A stretch of 64,000 bases of DNA from Deltaproteobacteria bacterium. GTDB lineage: Bacteria > Desulfobacterota > Syntrophia > Syntrophales > UBA5619. Positions within the stretch are counted from its first letter, which is position 1. Each line of letters begins with the position of its first letter. The position numbers were made by a program, and so were the translations under genes. The notes under the pieces were generated by a model. The model did no database searches. It was not told the DNA's origin and saw only the letters and a list, made by a program, of their open reading frames with translations. Location: contig JAKAFS010000003.1 of assembly GCA_021817825.1 (NCBI GenBank), positions 1 to 64,000 on the forward strand, given 5' to 3'. This document shows, piece by piece, positions 9,847-18,971 of this stretch.

Positions 9847-11202
9847 ATGACGACCCACCCCGGACCCATCACCGTCATCGGCGGGGGACTGGCGGGCTGT
9901 GAGGCGGCATGGCAGCTCCTCCGTCGCGGACATCAGGTTCGGCTGCACGAGATGAAGCCCGCCTGTTTTTCACCGGCCCACACCTCGCCTCAACTGGCCG
10001 AATTGGTATGCAGCAACTCCCTGCGTTCCAACTCGCCGGACAATGCCGTCGGTCTCCTCAAGGAGGAAATGCGGCAGTTGGATTCGCTGCTCATGACAGC
10101 CGCCGACGCCACGGCGGTTCCCGCCGGCAAGGCCCTGGCCGTCGATCGAAACGCCTTTTCCCGGTTCATCGAAGCGCGGCTGGCCGATGAACCGGGTCTT
10201 TCGATCCGGCGCGGCGAGGTCCAAACCATTCCGGAATCAGGGGTCACGATCATCGCGACCGGTCCCCTCACCTCCGATGCCCTCGCCCGCGAAATCGCCG
10301 GAATCACGGGCAGCGAGTATCTCTACTTCTACGATGCCATCTCCCCGATTGTCGAGGCCGAGTCCCTTGACCGAAGCCGGGTTTTTGCCGCCTCCCGCTA
10401 CGGCCACGGCGAGGCCGACTATCTGAACTGTCCCCTGGATCGGGAGACCTACGAATCATTCTGGCAGGCCCTGACGGAAGCCGAAGAGGTCCCGCTGCAT
10501 GCCTTCGAAACCCTGAAATGCTTCGAGGGCTGTCTCCCCGTCGAGGTCATCGCCAAGCGGGGAATCGCAACCCTCGCCCATGGGCCGATGAAACCGGTGG
10601 GTCTCATCGATCCGGCAACGGGAAAACAACCCTATGCCGTGGTTCAGCTTCGCCGTGAGGACAAAGAGGGGAACCTTTACAATATCGTCGGTTTTCAGAC
10701 CAAAATGACCTGGCCGGACCAACGGCGGGTTTTCCGGATGATTCCCGGCCTGGAAAATGCCGAATTCGCCCGCTACGGGAGCATCCATCGGAACACCTTT
10801 CTCAATGCCCCTTCCCTTCTCGATGCCACCCTCCAGCTCCGTTCACGACCGGGACTTTTTTTTGCCGGACAGATCACGGGAGTGGAAGGATATGTGGAGT
10901 CCGCGGCAATGGGACTCCTGGCGGGAATCAATGCTTCCCATCTCCTGACTACAGGCGGCGGGATAGCCCCGCCGCCACCGGAAACCGCCCTGGGAGCCCT
11001 TGTCGGTCATCTACAGAACGCCGACCGCAAGACCTTTCAACCCATGAACGTCTCCTTTGGACTGTTCCCTCCCCTGCCGGGAAGGGTCAAGAAAAAGGAC
11101 AGGGGACTTCTCTATGCCCGACGCGCCCTTACCGCGCTTGCGTCCTGGCCGCCGCTGAGCGAAAGCAAAAGCCCCTTGACAGAACCGCCCAGTGTGTTAT
11201 GA
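9847..11202 (+). CDS. trmFO: Folate-dependent tRNA (uracil-54-C5)-methyltransferase TrmFO
   Basis: A 451-residue FAD protein that methylates U54 of the tRNA T-loop using methylenetetrahydrofolate, unlike the SAM-dependent TrmA. The N-terminal dinucleotide-binding motif [14 protein letters not shown], the family signature [21 protein letters not shown] and the C-terminal FAD segment [21 protein letters not shown] are all present. It has the family's usual length. It follows topA by 29 bp; gid/trmFO next to topA is a frequent arrangement. The nikR promoter overlaps its stop codon. Confidence 0.96.
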   Translation: MTTHPGPITVIGGGLAGCEAAWQLLRRGHQVRLHEMKPACFSPAHTSPQLAELVCSNSLRSNSPDNAVGLLKEEMRQLDSLLMTAADATAVPAGKALAVDRNAFSRFIEARLADEPGLSIRRGEVQTIPESGVTIIATGPLTSDALAREIAGITGSEYLYFYDAISPIVEAESLDRSRVFAASRYGHGEADYLNCPLDRETYESFWQALTEAEEVPLHAFETLKCFEGCLPVEVIAKRGIATLAHGPMKPVGLIDPATGKQPYAVVQLRREDKEGNLYNIVGFQTKMTWPDQRRVFRMIPGLENAEFARYGSIHRNTFLNAPSLLDATLQLRSRPGLFFAGQITGVEGYVESAAMGLLAGINASHLLTTGGGIAPPPPETALGALVGHLQNADRKTFQPMNVSFGLFPPLPGRVKKKDRGLLYARRALTALASWPPLSESKSPLTEPPSVL

Positions 11203-11203
11203 A
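11176..11203 (+). promoter_or_regulatory. Promoter of nikR and nickel transporter, with possible operator
   Basis: TTGACA and TATGAA are spaced by 16 bp, overlapping the end of trmFO. From -10 onward an imperfect inverted repeat GTTATGAAT...ATGTATTAC (11196-11220, six of nine positions symmetric) lies where a NikR operator would be expected; the match to known NikR boxes is not good enough to assert it. Confidence 0.5.
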
Positions 11204-11230
11204 TTGTAAAAATGTATTACGGGGTGATTG

Positions 11231-11647
11231 ATGTCTGAACTGGTTCGCTTCGGGGTATCGCTGGAAAAGACCCTTCTGGAGCAGTTCGATACCCTGAACC
11301 GGGAGAAGAAATACACCAACCGGTCCGAGGCCTTGCGGGATATGATCCGCCGGGAGCTGGTGCAAAAGGCGTGGCGGGAGGGTCGGGAAGTGGCAGGCGC
11401 GATCACGTTGATCTACGACCATCACACGCGCGACCTCATGGCAAAGGTGACGGATACCCAGCATGATTTTCAGAGGTTGATCATCAGCACCCAGCATATC
11501 CACCTGGATCACCATCACTGTCTGGAGATTATCGCAGCCCGGGGCATGGCCGAAGAGGTGCAGCTGCTTGCCGATGCCCTCATGTCCATCAAGGGGGTGT
11601 GCCACGGCACCTTGAGCATGTCCAGCACGGGTCGCGAAATCGGATAG
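11231..11647 (+). CDS. nikR: Nickel-responsive regulator NikR
   Basis: A 138-residue ribbon-helix-helix repressor. The N-terminal RHH (RFGVSLEKTLLEQFD) binds DNA; the C-terminal ACT-like domain carries the square-planar nickel ligands in the same spacing as E. coli NikR: H78, H89, H91 and C97 (TQHIHLDHHHC). The ATG at 11231 was chosen over an upstream TTG because the GGGGTGA ribosome site fits it. The gene lies immediately upstream of the ECF transporter genes, which it most likely represses when nickel is sufficient, and close to two nickel hydrogenases. Confidence 0.95.
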   Translation: MSELVRFGVSLEKTLLEQFDTLNREKKYTNRSEALRDMIRRELVQKAWREGREVAGAITLIYDHHTRDLMAKVTDTQHDFQRLIISTQHIHLDHHHCLEIIAARGMAEEVQLLADALMSIKGVCHGTLSMSSTGREIG

Positions 11648-11789
11648 GGAGTTTTTTTTGCTCACCCGGTGCCACGAATCACCGATTCATGTCATAAGCA
11701 GGCTGACCGACGGGCCTTCAGGAATCCAACGCCGTTCGTTCCCGAACCCCAGCACCTCGGTTCAGCCCCTGGTTAAAAGGAGGCTTACG

Positions 11790-12845
11790 ATGCATATGGC
11801 CGATGCCCTGCTTTCCCCGACCGTCGGGACGGTGCTTTGGGCCGGAACGGTTGCCGTGGGAGGCGTTGCCTCCCAAAAGCTCAAGGAAAGAATCGACGAC
11901 CGGCTGATCCCCCTGATGGGAGTTCTCGGCGCCTTCATCTTTGCCGCCCAGATGATCAATTTCACGATCCCCGGGACAGGATCGAGCGGACATCTGGTAG
12001 GCGGCATGCTCCTCGCCATCCTGCTGGGCCCTCATGCCGCTTTTCTGGCGCTGGCCTCGGTTCTGACGGTTCAGGCGCTCTTTTTCGCCGATGGAGGTCT
12101 GTTGGCCTTGGGCTGCAACATCTGGAATCTGGGATTCTATCCCTGCTATCTGGTTTATCTCCTTCTCTACAAGCCACTGGCCGGCGAGGAGCGCCATTCC
12201 GGTCGCGTGACGATCGCCTGCATCCTAAGCGCGGTGGCCGCTTTGCAGTTGGGCGCCTTTTCGGTTGTCCTGGAAACGCTTCTGTCCGGCAGAAGCGAAC
12301 TGCCCTTCGGCGCCTTTGCCCTCCTCATGCAGCCGATCCACCTGGCCATAGGAATTGTGGAGGGTGTCGTGACGGCGGGAATCATCGGCTTCATCAGAGC
12401 CGCGCGGCCCGAAACCTTCGCAGCCATCACCGGCCGACCGGTTCCATCTCCTGTTTCGCGCGGACAAATCCTGATCCTGTTTGCAATTCTCACCGTCTTT
12501 ACCGGCGGATCGCTCTCCTGGTTTGCCTCGACCCATCCCGACGGCCTGGAATGGGCAATCGAAAAAATGACGGGACGGGAAGAACTGCCGGAGCCGGGAA
12601 ACGGCATCACCGCAGCCCTCAAAGACCTCCAAGGCAAGACGGCATTCCTGCCCGACTATGGCTTCAAAGCTGCGAAAAGCAGTCCCCAACACGATTCCGG
12701 GACGCCCGTTCACCCGCGAATTGATCCGGCAACCTCCGTCGCCGGCATGACGGGCGCGGCCATAGTCCTTTGCCTGATCGGGATTATCGGGCTAACCATC
12801 CGGTCTGTCCGGATGCGAAAAAAAGACGAAAAGACAATTTCATGA
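11790..12845 (+). CDS. ECF-type nickel/cobalt transporter substrate-binding component (CbiM/NikM-like with C-terminal PDGLE domain)
   Basis: A 351-residue polytopic membrane protein. The metal-binding N-terminus MHMADALLSP (Met1-His2 chelate) is exactly the CbiM/NikM hallmark, so the start at 11790 with ribosome site AAAAGGAGG is secure. Seven or so membrane segments follow. The C-terminal part contains HPDGLEWAIEK and a final membrane helix, i.e. the NikN/CbiN-like PDGLE domain fused on. With NikR directly upstream and two NiFe hydrogenases downstream, nickel is the more likely substrate than cobalt (inference). It overlaps the next gene by 4 bp. Confidence 0.88.
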   Translation: MHMADALLSPTVGTVLWAGTVAVGGVASQKLKERIDDRLIPLMGVLGAFIFAAQMINFTIPGTGSSGHLVGGMLLAILLGPHAAFLALASVLTVQALFFADGGLLALGCNIWNLGFYPCYLVYLLLYKPLAGEERHSGRVTIACILSAVAALQLGAFSVVLETLLSGRSELPFGAFALLMQPIHLAIGIVEGVVTAGIIGFIRAARPETFAAITGRPVPSPVSRGQILILFAILTVFTGGSLSWFASTHPDGLEWAIEKMTGREELPEPGNGITAALKDLQGKTAFLPDYGFKAAKSSPQHDSGTPVHPRIDPATSVAGMTGAAIVLCLIGIIGLTIRSVRMRKKDEKTIS

Positions 12846-13651
12846 CCTTCGATGCGCAGTATTTCGATCTTGGCCGACTGGACCGGCTCTCCTATGGACA
12901 AACCCCCGTCCATCGCCTCGACGCGAGGGGCAAGGTGGTCATGACCGGTCTTTTTCTTTTCGCCGTCGTTTCCTTCCCCATCTATGACGTGGCGGGGCTG
13001 GCCCCTTTCTTTCTCTACCCGGTGTTCCTGGCAAGCGTAGGAGGGATCCCGGCCCGGTTCATCCTCTGGAAAGTTCTCCTCGTCTCCCCTTTCGCGTTCG
13101 GCATCGGAATATTCAATCCCTTCCTGGACACCCGGACCGTGGCGGTCATCGCCGGTCTGCCCATATCGGCGGGACTGCTGTCTTTCCTTTCCATCATCCT
13201 GAAATTCGTGCTCACGGTCAGCGCTACGCTCCTGCTCATCGCGACCACTTCCTTTCCCGGTATTTGCCACGCACTCCGGCGCCTGGGCTGCCCGGCAATC
13301 TTCATTTCGCAACTCCTCTTTTTGTATCGCTATCTCTTTGTCCTTGCCGAGGAAGCGATGCGGATCACCCGCGCGCGGGATCTGCGCTCTTTCGAAAGGC
13401 GCGGCCGGAGCGCGTCCATTTTTGTCCGCCTCGCGGGAACCCTCCTGATCAGGACGCTGGACCGCGCCGAACGGATCTATCGGGCCATGCTCTCCCGGGG
13501 CTTTGCCGGAGACATCCCGACTCTCCGTCGATCACAGCTGACCCTCGGTGATCTGACCTTTGCAGCAACGACGACGCTCCTTTTGGCTCTTTTTCGCTTC
13601 TTTCCCCTGGCCGAAGACCTCGGCCGTCTGGCCCGGAGGTTTCTGGCATGA
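12842..13651 (+). CDS. ECF transporter transmembrane (T) component, CbiQ/NikQ family
   Basis: A 269-residue membrane protein of the CbiQ family (MTFDAQYFDLGRLDRLSYGQTP... start). It has about five membrane segments, the coupling helix region around RDLRSFERRGR, and a second Ala-Arg-Gly-type motif (RAMLSRGF) that docks onto the ATPase. The start ATG overlaps the stop of the S-component (ATGA) and its stop overlaps the ATPase start, so the three are translationally coupled. The longer upstream reading frame from 12770 lies inside cbiM and was not used. Confidence 0.9.
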   Translation: MTFDAQYFDLGRLDRLSYGQTPVHRLDARGKVVMTGLFLFAVVSFPIYDVAGLAPFFLYPVFLASVGGIPARFILWKVLLVSPFAFGIGIFNPFLDTRTVAVIAGLPISAGLLSFLSIILKFVLTVSATLLLIATTSFPGICHALRRLGCPAIFISQLLFLYRYLFVLAEEAMRITRARDLRSFERRGRSASIFVRLAGTLLIRTLDRAERIYRAMLSRGFAGDIPTLRRSQLTLGDLTFAATTTLLLALFRFFPLAEDLGRLARRFLA

Positions 13652-14412
13652 GCCATCACATCATCGAATTTAGGGACGTCAAATACCGTTATCCCGATGG
13701 GACAGAGGCCCTCTCGGGAATCAGCTTCCGGATCACCCATGGGGAATCGGTAGGGATCGTCGGCGCCAACGGCGCCGGAAAATCGACGCTCATGCAGCAG
13801 ATGAACGGCTGCCTCTTGCCGACCGCAGGCGAAGTCACGATCGGAGATCTGCGCCTGACGTCGGCAACGCGCCGGGAAATCCGCAGAAAGGTCGGCGTCG
13901 TTTTCCAAAACCCCGACGACCAGCTCTTCATGCCTACGGTCTTCGACGACGTCGCTTTCGGCCCCCTGAATCTTGGACTCGACGAATCCCAGGTGGAAAA
14001 AAGGGTTCGCTGGGCACTCGCTCAGGTCAACGGCCTGTCCCTGAAGGACAAACCGCCGCACCACCTCTCGGCGGGGCAAAAGAGCGCCGTCGCTATCGCC
14101 GCCGTGATGGCCATGGAGCCGGACATTCTGGCGATGGACGAACCGACGGCAAATCTGGACCCCCGATCGCGGCGGGCTCTGATCAGGCTTCTTCAGACCT
14201 TCCGACACTCCAAGCTCATCGCCTCTCACGATCTCGACCTGATCCTCGATGTGTGCGAGCGCTGTCTGGTCATTCGGGAGGGCCGCGTCGTTGCCGACGG
14301 ACCTTCCGCAACGATTCTCGCCAATGGAGCGCTTCTGGAACAGAACAGTCTGGAACTGCCCCTTTCCCTCCAGCGGCACGGAACCGTCAGGCAGCAACAG
14401 TTTCCGGGGTGA
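13648..14412 (+). CDS. ECF transporter ATPase, CbiO/NikO family
   Basis: A 254-residue ABC ATPase that powers nickel/cobalt import. Walker A is GANGAGKST, the Q-loop is VVFQNPDDQLF, the signature is LSAGQK (the Ala variant common in CbiO), Walker B is DILAMDEPTANLD and the switch His is in IASHDLDL. It completes a MN-Q-O transporter. Its last 26 bp overlap tail-to-tail with the oppositely oriented hydrogenase maturation protease gene, leaving no room for a separate terminator. Confidence 0.92.
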   Translation: MSHHIIEFRDVKYRYPDGTEALSGISFRITHGESVGIVGANGAGKSTLMQQMNGCLLPTAGEVTIGDLRLTSATRREIRRKVGVVFQNPDDQLFMPTVFDDVAFGPLNLGLDESQVEKRVRWALAQVNGLSLKDKPPHHLSAGQKSAVAIAAVMAMEPDILAMDEPTANLDPRSRRALIRLLQTFRHSKLIASHDLDLILDVCERCLVIREGRVVADGPSATILANGALLEQNSLELPLSLQRHGTVRQQQFPG

Positions 14413-14881
14413 AGCCGCGCCGCTTGAGCTCTTCCAGGAGCAGGGCCTCCATCGCCGGGAAGCGACCCTTCACCGTCGAGGTCATTTCCAGGTCCATATC
14501 CCCGTAGCTTTCGGGTATAATGCAGAGAAACACGATTTCCGGACACTCCCCCAGCATCTCCGCCTTGCAGAGAACATCGGGAAACTTCACCTCATGGGCC
14601 GACGTGGGCGGCGGCAGGCGGTCGGCCAACTCGTCGCGGGTGAACCGGTAGAGGGAGCCAGGGGTATCCGCAGTCTTGAGGCAGTCGATGACGATGAGGG
14701 CATCACAGCTGCACACCGTATCCAGAAGGGCATAGCCCATGGTCCCACCGTCGACGATGGCGACCGACGGAGGCAACTGGCGGCGTGCTTCGAACCAGCG
14801 GACAAAATGAACCCCGAACCCTTCGTCGCCCAGGAGGATGTTGCCGAGTCCCAGGATGGTGAGCGCTTTTGGCTTAGTCAT
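14387..14881 (-). CDS. hyaD: Hydrogenase maturation protease (HyaD/HybD family)
   Basis: A 164-residue endopeptidase that trims the C-terminus of the NiFe large subunit after nickel insertion. Nickel-sensing acidic residues are in ILGLGNILLGDEGFG (Asp/Glu) and IVIDCLK; the conserved His is in SAHEVKFPD. The start at 14881 follows GAGGCG; an upstream in-frame ATG at 14908 lacks a site. Last gene of the group 1 hydrogenase operon (small, large, cytochrome b, protease). Confidence 0.92.
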   Translation of the reverse strand: MTKPKALTILGLGNILLGDEGFGVHFVRWFEARRQLPPSVAIVDGGTMGYALLDTVCSCDALIVIDCLKTADTPGSLYRFTRDELADRLPPPTSAHEVKFPDVLCKAEMLGECPEIVFLCIIPESYGDMDLEMTSTVKGRFPAMEALLLEELKRRGFTPETVAA

Positions 14882-14948
14882 GAACGCCTCAAAAAAAAGG
14901 GGAGACATCCCGGGTCCCCCCTTCGGTGCTTCCTGATCGTTGACGTCC

Positions 14949-15617
14949 TCAATCCGGAGATTGCCTGAACATGATGCCGCTGACCATCGACGAGATCCGG
15001 CCTTCCTTGAAGGTGATATCGTACCAGACGGCCATGTAGACGTGAATCACGATGAAGAGGATAAACCCCCACATGAGGATGTGGTGGAGCCAGCGCACCG
15101 TGGACAAGCCTCCCAGCCAGTTTTCCAGCGGTTTGAGGAGCATGTAGACAAAGGCCGTCAGCCCCGCATCGTAGCCCGCTCCCATAAGGATGAGGCCGGT
15201 CAGGAGGATGAGCAGGATCATCAGAAAGAGCGTGACATAGGCCCCGGCCTGGAGCGGTCCGTAGAGCTGGTGGTTCCCCGGCGCCTTCCGGGAAAGGTAG
15301 GCGTAATAGCAGGCTTGGCGGAAGGCGTCTTTCGGATTCAGACAGGCGGAAAAATCCCGCCAATCGGCATGGAACCGCGAGAAGAAGGCCAGGTAGAGCC
15401 GCCAGATCGAGAGGAATCCCAGAAGAACACCGCAGAGGATGTGCCAGAAGCGGACCTCGCCCATGAACATCTTGTTCACCGTGTCGCCCGGATAGACGGT
15501 GAACGGCGCGGCGATGTAAACGCCCGTCGGGATGAGGGCCACGATGACCAGGGCCATGAGCCAGTGGTTCCAGCGCAGGGCCGCGGACCATTCTTTGGTG
15601 GGTGCGATTTTTTCCAC
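14949..15617 (-). CDS. Ni/Fe-hydrogenase b-type cytochrome subunit
   Basis: A 222-residue integral membrane protein that passes electrons from the periplasmic hydrogenase to the quinone pool. Starts MEKIAPTKEWSAALRWNHW. Four membrane helices and the heme-ligand histidines in RWNHWLMA, RFWHILCG, WLHHILMW and FIVIHVYMA fit the HyaC/HupC family. It is placed 12 bp after the large-subunit stop, with GGAGGC upstream. Confidence 0.92.
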   Translation of the reverse strand: MEKIAPTKEWSAALRWNHWLMALVIVALIPTGVYIAAPFTVYPGDTVNKMFMGEVRFWHILCGVLLGFLSIWRLYLAFFSRFHADWRDFSACLNPKDAFRQACYYAYLSRKAPGNHQLYGPLQAGAYVTLFLMILLILLTGLILMGAGYDAGLTAFVYMLLKPLENWLGGLSTVRWLHHILMWGFILFIVIHVYMAVWYDITFKEGRISSMVSGIMFRQSPD

Positions 15618-15629
15618 AGCGGCCTCCTT

Positions 15630-17303
15630 TCAGGACACCTTGAACTGCCGGATCGTGTCCGATTTGGGATCGATGATGTGGACCGCACAGGCCATGCAGG
15701 GGTCGAAAGAGTGGATCGTCCGGAGGATCTCCAGGGGCTGATCCACCTTGGCCAGTTTCGTCCCGATGAGGGATTGCTCGTAGGGTCCGCGTTTCCCCGC
15801 CTTGTCGCGGGGGGAGCAGTTCCAGGTCGAGGGCACCACGGCCTGATAGTTGGCGATCACTTTATTTTCGATCCTGAGCCAGTGGCCCAATGCGCCGCGC
15901 GGCGGTTCGGTCATGCCCCGCCCTTCGCCCTTGTCGGGGACATCGCAGCGGGTCCAGGTGCGGGTGTCGCCGGCCTTGATATTGGCCACGAGTTCGTTCA
16001 CCCATCCTGCGATATGGTCCCCGACGTATTTCGTTTCCAGGGCGCGGGCCGCCGTCCTGCCCAGGGTCGAAAAGAGGACTGTCGCGGGCAGTCCCGTGGC
16101 TTTCAGGGTCGAATCGACAAGCCCTTTGATCTCCTTGTGACCCTGGCTGTAGGCGACCAGGAAGCGGGCCAGGGGGCCCACCTCGTAGGGTTCGTTTTCG
16201 TAGCGGGGCGCCTTGCACCAGGTGTACTTTTCGTTTCCCTTGAGGTGCCCCTCCTTGTCGTAACCCGTATACTCGGGTTCCGTGGTGCCCTGGTAGGGAT
16301 GCTGGGAACCCGACGCCTTGTACCAGGCATGGGTCACTTCTTCGGTGATCTTCGCTTCGTCGAGCGCAAGAGATTTGGCCAGGTCGCGGTTCTTCACGAC
16401 GCCCCGGGGGAAGAGGAGCTTCTGCCAGTCGTCGTCCAGGGGGAAGCCGCCGTAGGCGAGGTAGTTCTTCACGCCGCCGCCGATTCCCTGAAGCCCTTCT
16501 CCCTTATAATAGGTTGCGGCGATGAGGACATCCGGAAGGTAGGCCGTCTCCACAAAGGCCATGACCTCCTTGAGACGGAAGAGATACTCCGCAAGGCGAT
16601 GGGTGGCCAAAAGGTCCATGACCGAGGAGATGCCGCCGACGACCAGGGTTTGGGGATGGGGGTTCTTGCCCCCGAAGATCGCCATCATCTGCGCCCCGAT
16701 TTTGGAGATCTGTAGGGCGTCCAGATAATGGGAGACGATCACGAGATTCGCCTCAGGGGGCAGTTTGAAGGAAGGGTTGCCCCAATAGGCGTTCGCAAAG
16801 GGGCCCAAGCGTCCCGACTGGACGAACTTGGTGAGCCGCTCCTGGACCGCCTTGTAGTGCGTCTCCGAACAATTGAAGGGGTTGTTGCTATAGGCCTTGG
16901 CCAGGTCGACGGCCTTTTTGGGGTCCGCCTTCAGGGCGCTGACCACATCCACCCAGTCCAGGCCGTGGAGATGGTAGAAATGCATAATGTGGTCCGTCAG
17001 GTACTGGGCGCCGTTGATGAGGTTGCGGACGATCCGCGCGTTGGCCGGCGGCTTGACCTTGAAGGCGTCTTCGCAGGCCAGAATCGCTGCTTCGTAGTGG
17101 GCATAGGTACAGACGCCGCAGAAACGCTGGGTCATCAGCCCCGCGTCACGCGGATCCCTCCCCTTGAGGATCGTTTCGATGCCCCGCCAGAGGGTGATGC
17201 TGCTCCAGGCGTCCCGGATGACGTTCTGTTCGTCCACCTCAACTTCGATTCGCAAGTGCCCCTCGATCCGCGTGATGGGATCGACGATGATTCGCTTCGC
17301 CAT
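15630..17303 (-). CDS. [NiFe] hydrogenase large subunit, group 1 membrane-bound type
   Basis: A 557-residue catalytic subunit. The N-proximal L1 motif RFCGVCTYAH gives C62 and C65; the C-proximal L2 motif DPCMACAVH gives the other two cysteines, and the residues after that His are the peptide removed by the maturation protease. It begins MAKRIIVDPITRIEGH. With the Tat-exported small subunit and cytochrome b it forms a periplasm-facing enzyme, most often for H2 uptake; in a syntrophic organism H2 release is also conceivable (inference). Confidence 0.96.
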   Translation of the reverse strand: MAKRIIVDPITRIEGHLRIEVEVDEQNVIRDAWSSITLWRGIETILKGRDPRDAGLMTQRFCGVCTYAHYEAAILACEDAFKVKPPANARIVRNLINGAQYLTDHIMHFYHLHGLDWVDVVSALKADPKKAVDLAKAYSNNPFNCSETHYKAVQERLTKFVQSGRLGPFANAYWGNPSFKLPPEANLVIVSHYLDALQISKIGAQMMAIFGGKNPHPQTLVVGGISSVMDLLATHRLAEYLFRLKEVMAFVETAYLPDVLIAATYYKGEGLQGIGGGVKNYLAYGGFPLDDDWQKLLFPRGVVKNRDLAKSLALDEAKITEEVTHAWYKASGSQHPYQGTTEPEYTGYDKEGHLKGNEKYTWCKAPRYENEPYEVGPLARFLVAYSQGHKEIKGLVDSTLKATGLPATVLFSTLGRTAARALETKYVGDHIAGWVNELVANIKAGDTRTWTRCDVPDKGEGRGMTEPPRGALGHWLRIENKVIANYQAVVPSTWNCSPRDKAGKRGPYEQSLIGTKLAKVDQPLEILRTIHSFDPCMACAVHIIDPKSDTIRQFKVS

Positions 17304-17318
17304 GGCTTCCTCCCGGTC

Positions 17319-18521
17319 CTATTCCTTAGGGGACGTCTCGTCCCGATCGTCCTGCCGCATGTGCTTGTAGGCGGTCACCCCCGCATGGGCGGCAATGCCT
17401 GCCGCAGTGGCCCCCAGGAGCGCCATGCCGATCGTATCGACGGTCTTCTCGCCGCCGCCGAGCGTCTTATCATCGATCGGCTTTTCCAGGGGCGCCATGG
17501 TGTCCCAGAAGGCCGGCTCCGTGCAACCCATGCAGCCGTGGCCGCCCATGATCGGCCAGGAAACGGCGTCGTTGAAGCGGACCTTGCCGCAGTTGGCGAA
17601 GGTGTAGGGGCCCTTGCAGCCCATCTTGTAGAGACACCAGCCCTTGGTGGCGCCTTCGTCTCCCCATTCCTCGACAAATTCCGCGGCGTCGTAATGGGGA
17701 CGCCTTTCGCAGTAGGAGTGGATGCGCGCGCCGTAGGCCCAGACCGGCCGTCCCAGCCCGTCTAGGGCAGGCAGACCGCCGAACATGAGGAAGTGAAGGA
17801 GGGTGCCCACGAAGTTGATCGGATTCGGCGGGCAGCCGGCAATATTGACGGTCCTGATCCCCAGAACCTCGCCGACCCCGGCGGCGTCGGTGGGGTTGGG
17901 CTTGGCGGCCTGGACATTGCCGAAGGAGGAGCAGGCCCCGATGCAGACCACGGCGGCTGCCTTGCTGGCGACCTCCTTGCCGATCTCGATGCCCGTCTTC
18001 CCCTTGGGGCCGAGGCGCAGGTAGTTCCCGTCCAGCCCCTGGGGCAGGGCCCCTTCGATGACGCAGATGAACTTGCCGGCGAAGTCCGTCAGGCACTTCT
18101 GGAGGTTCTGCTCCGCCTGGTCGCCGGCGGCGGCCATCAGGGTTTCATGGTATTCAAGGGAAATCGTATCGAGCAGGACGCTGTCCACGTTGGGGTAACT
18201 GGTTCGGAGAAAGGCCTCGCTGCACCCCGTGCATTCGGCGAAATGAAGCCAGACCACGGGGAGGCGGCTGAACTGCTCGGCCGCCTGGGCCACCAGCGGT
18301 TTGAAGAGGGGCGGCAGCATGAGGAGCGCCGTCGTCGCGGAGGTCCATTTGATGAACTCCCGGCGGCTGATTCCGCGCTCCGCGAGCGTCTCCCGAAGAT
18401 CGACCCTGGGCTTCGGCAAGACCTTGTCCATTTGTTCCAGGTGGCCCCGGCTGTAGGCGACCCACTGGTCATACTGTTCTCTGACCTTTTTTTCGTATAA
18501 GGGATCTTTTTTCGTGCCCAT
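17319..18521 (-). CDS. [NiFe] hydrogenase small subunit, Tat-exported
   Basis: A 400-residue electron-transfer subunit with three Fe-S clusters. The proximal-cluster cysteines begin in FAECTGCSEAF and continue in VCIGACSSFG and VAGCPPNP-type loops (NIAGCPPNPINF). The Tat signal is SRREFIKW, with the twin arginines at residues 53-54; this n-region is longer than usual. A C-terminal membrane anchor (MALLGATAAGIAA) follows. The start at 18521 has the ribosome site GGGGGAGAC; a reading frame extending to 18686 has none. It lies 15 bp from the large subunit. Confidence 0.95.
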   Translation of the reverse strand: MGTKKDPLYEKKVREQYDQWVAYSRGHLEQMDKVLPKPRVDLRETLAERGISRREFIKWTSATTALLMLPPLFKPLVAQAAEQFSRLPVVWLHFAECTGCSEAFLRTSYPNVDSVLLDTISLEYHETLMAAAGDQAEQNLQKCLTDFAGKFICVIEGALPQGLDGNYLRLGPKGKTGIEIGKEVASKAAAVVCIGACSSFGNVQAAKPNPTDAAGVGEVLGIRTVNIAGCPPNPINFVGTLLHFLMFGGLPALDGLGRPVWAYGARIHSYCERRPHYDAAEFVEEWGDEGATKGWCLYKMGCKGPYTFANCGKVRFNDAVSWPIMGGHGCMGCTEPAFWDTMAPLEKPIDDKTLGGGEKTVDTIGMALLGATAAGIAAHAGVTAYKHMRQDDRDETSPKE

Positions 18522-18971
18522 GTCTCCCCCTTTCACTGGGAACTGAAAAATGGCGCTGCTCGTTGCGTCTAAAAACCTTTTGCCCCGAATATCCCGACAA
18601 TCATTGCGAAAAAACCAGATTGCACATCTTTGCGTCCCCATGGTAAAATTGAGTCGTATCTTAAAGAGCTTCTCTTGCTTCTTCATCTCTACATGTCATT
18701 ATTGACATATATTCGATATATACCCTAGAGTCTCATTATCTACAAGAAATAATTAAAAGCAACTAGTAAACAAATCATAGGATAATGGTAATGAAAAATT
18801 AGAGTTGCAAGTGGGTTGACCGTCGGTTTGCTTTCGGTTAGCTTATGGACGATGCGCAGGTGGGGCGTCCTGCAACAACGCGGTTACGGATTCCCAAAGG
18901 AAGAGGGTTTTCCGGTGATTGTCTCCGGCAGCTCGGTTTTCCGGCTTTTCTGAAAGGAGGCGTGACAAACA
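18522..18971. promoter_or_regulatory. Divergent control region between the two hydrogenase operons
   Basis: About 450 bp, noticeably AT-richer than the flanks. Contains perfect arms ATGTCA/TGACAT around TTAT at 18693-18708, and a plus-strand promoter candidate TTGACC, 17 bp, TAGCTT at 18816-18844 for the Hox-type operon. The minus-strand promoter of the group 1 operon must lie here too but no clear -35/-10 pair was found. Confidence 0.55.

Noticed and set aside
14940..16715. 591-codon plus-strand frame over the hydrogenase genes
   Set aside because: Opposite to the clearly identified cytochrome b and large-subunit genes; shadow frame.
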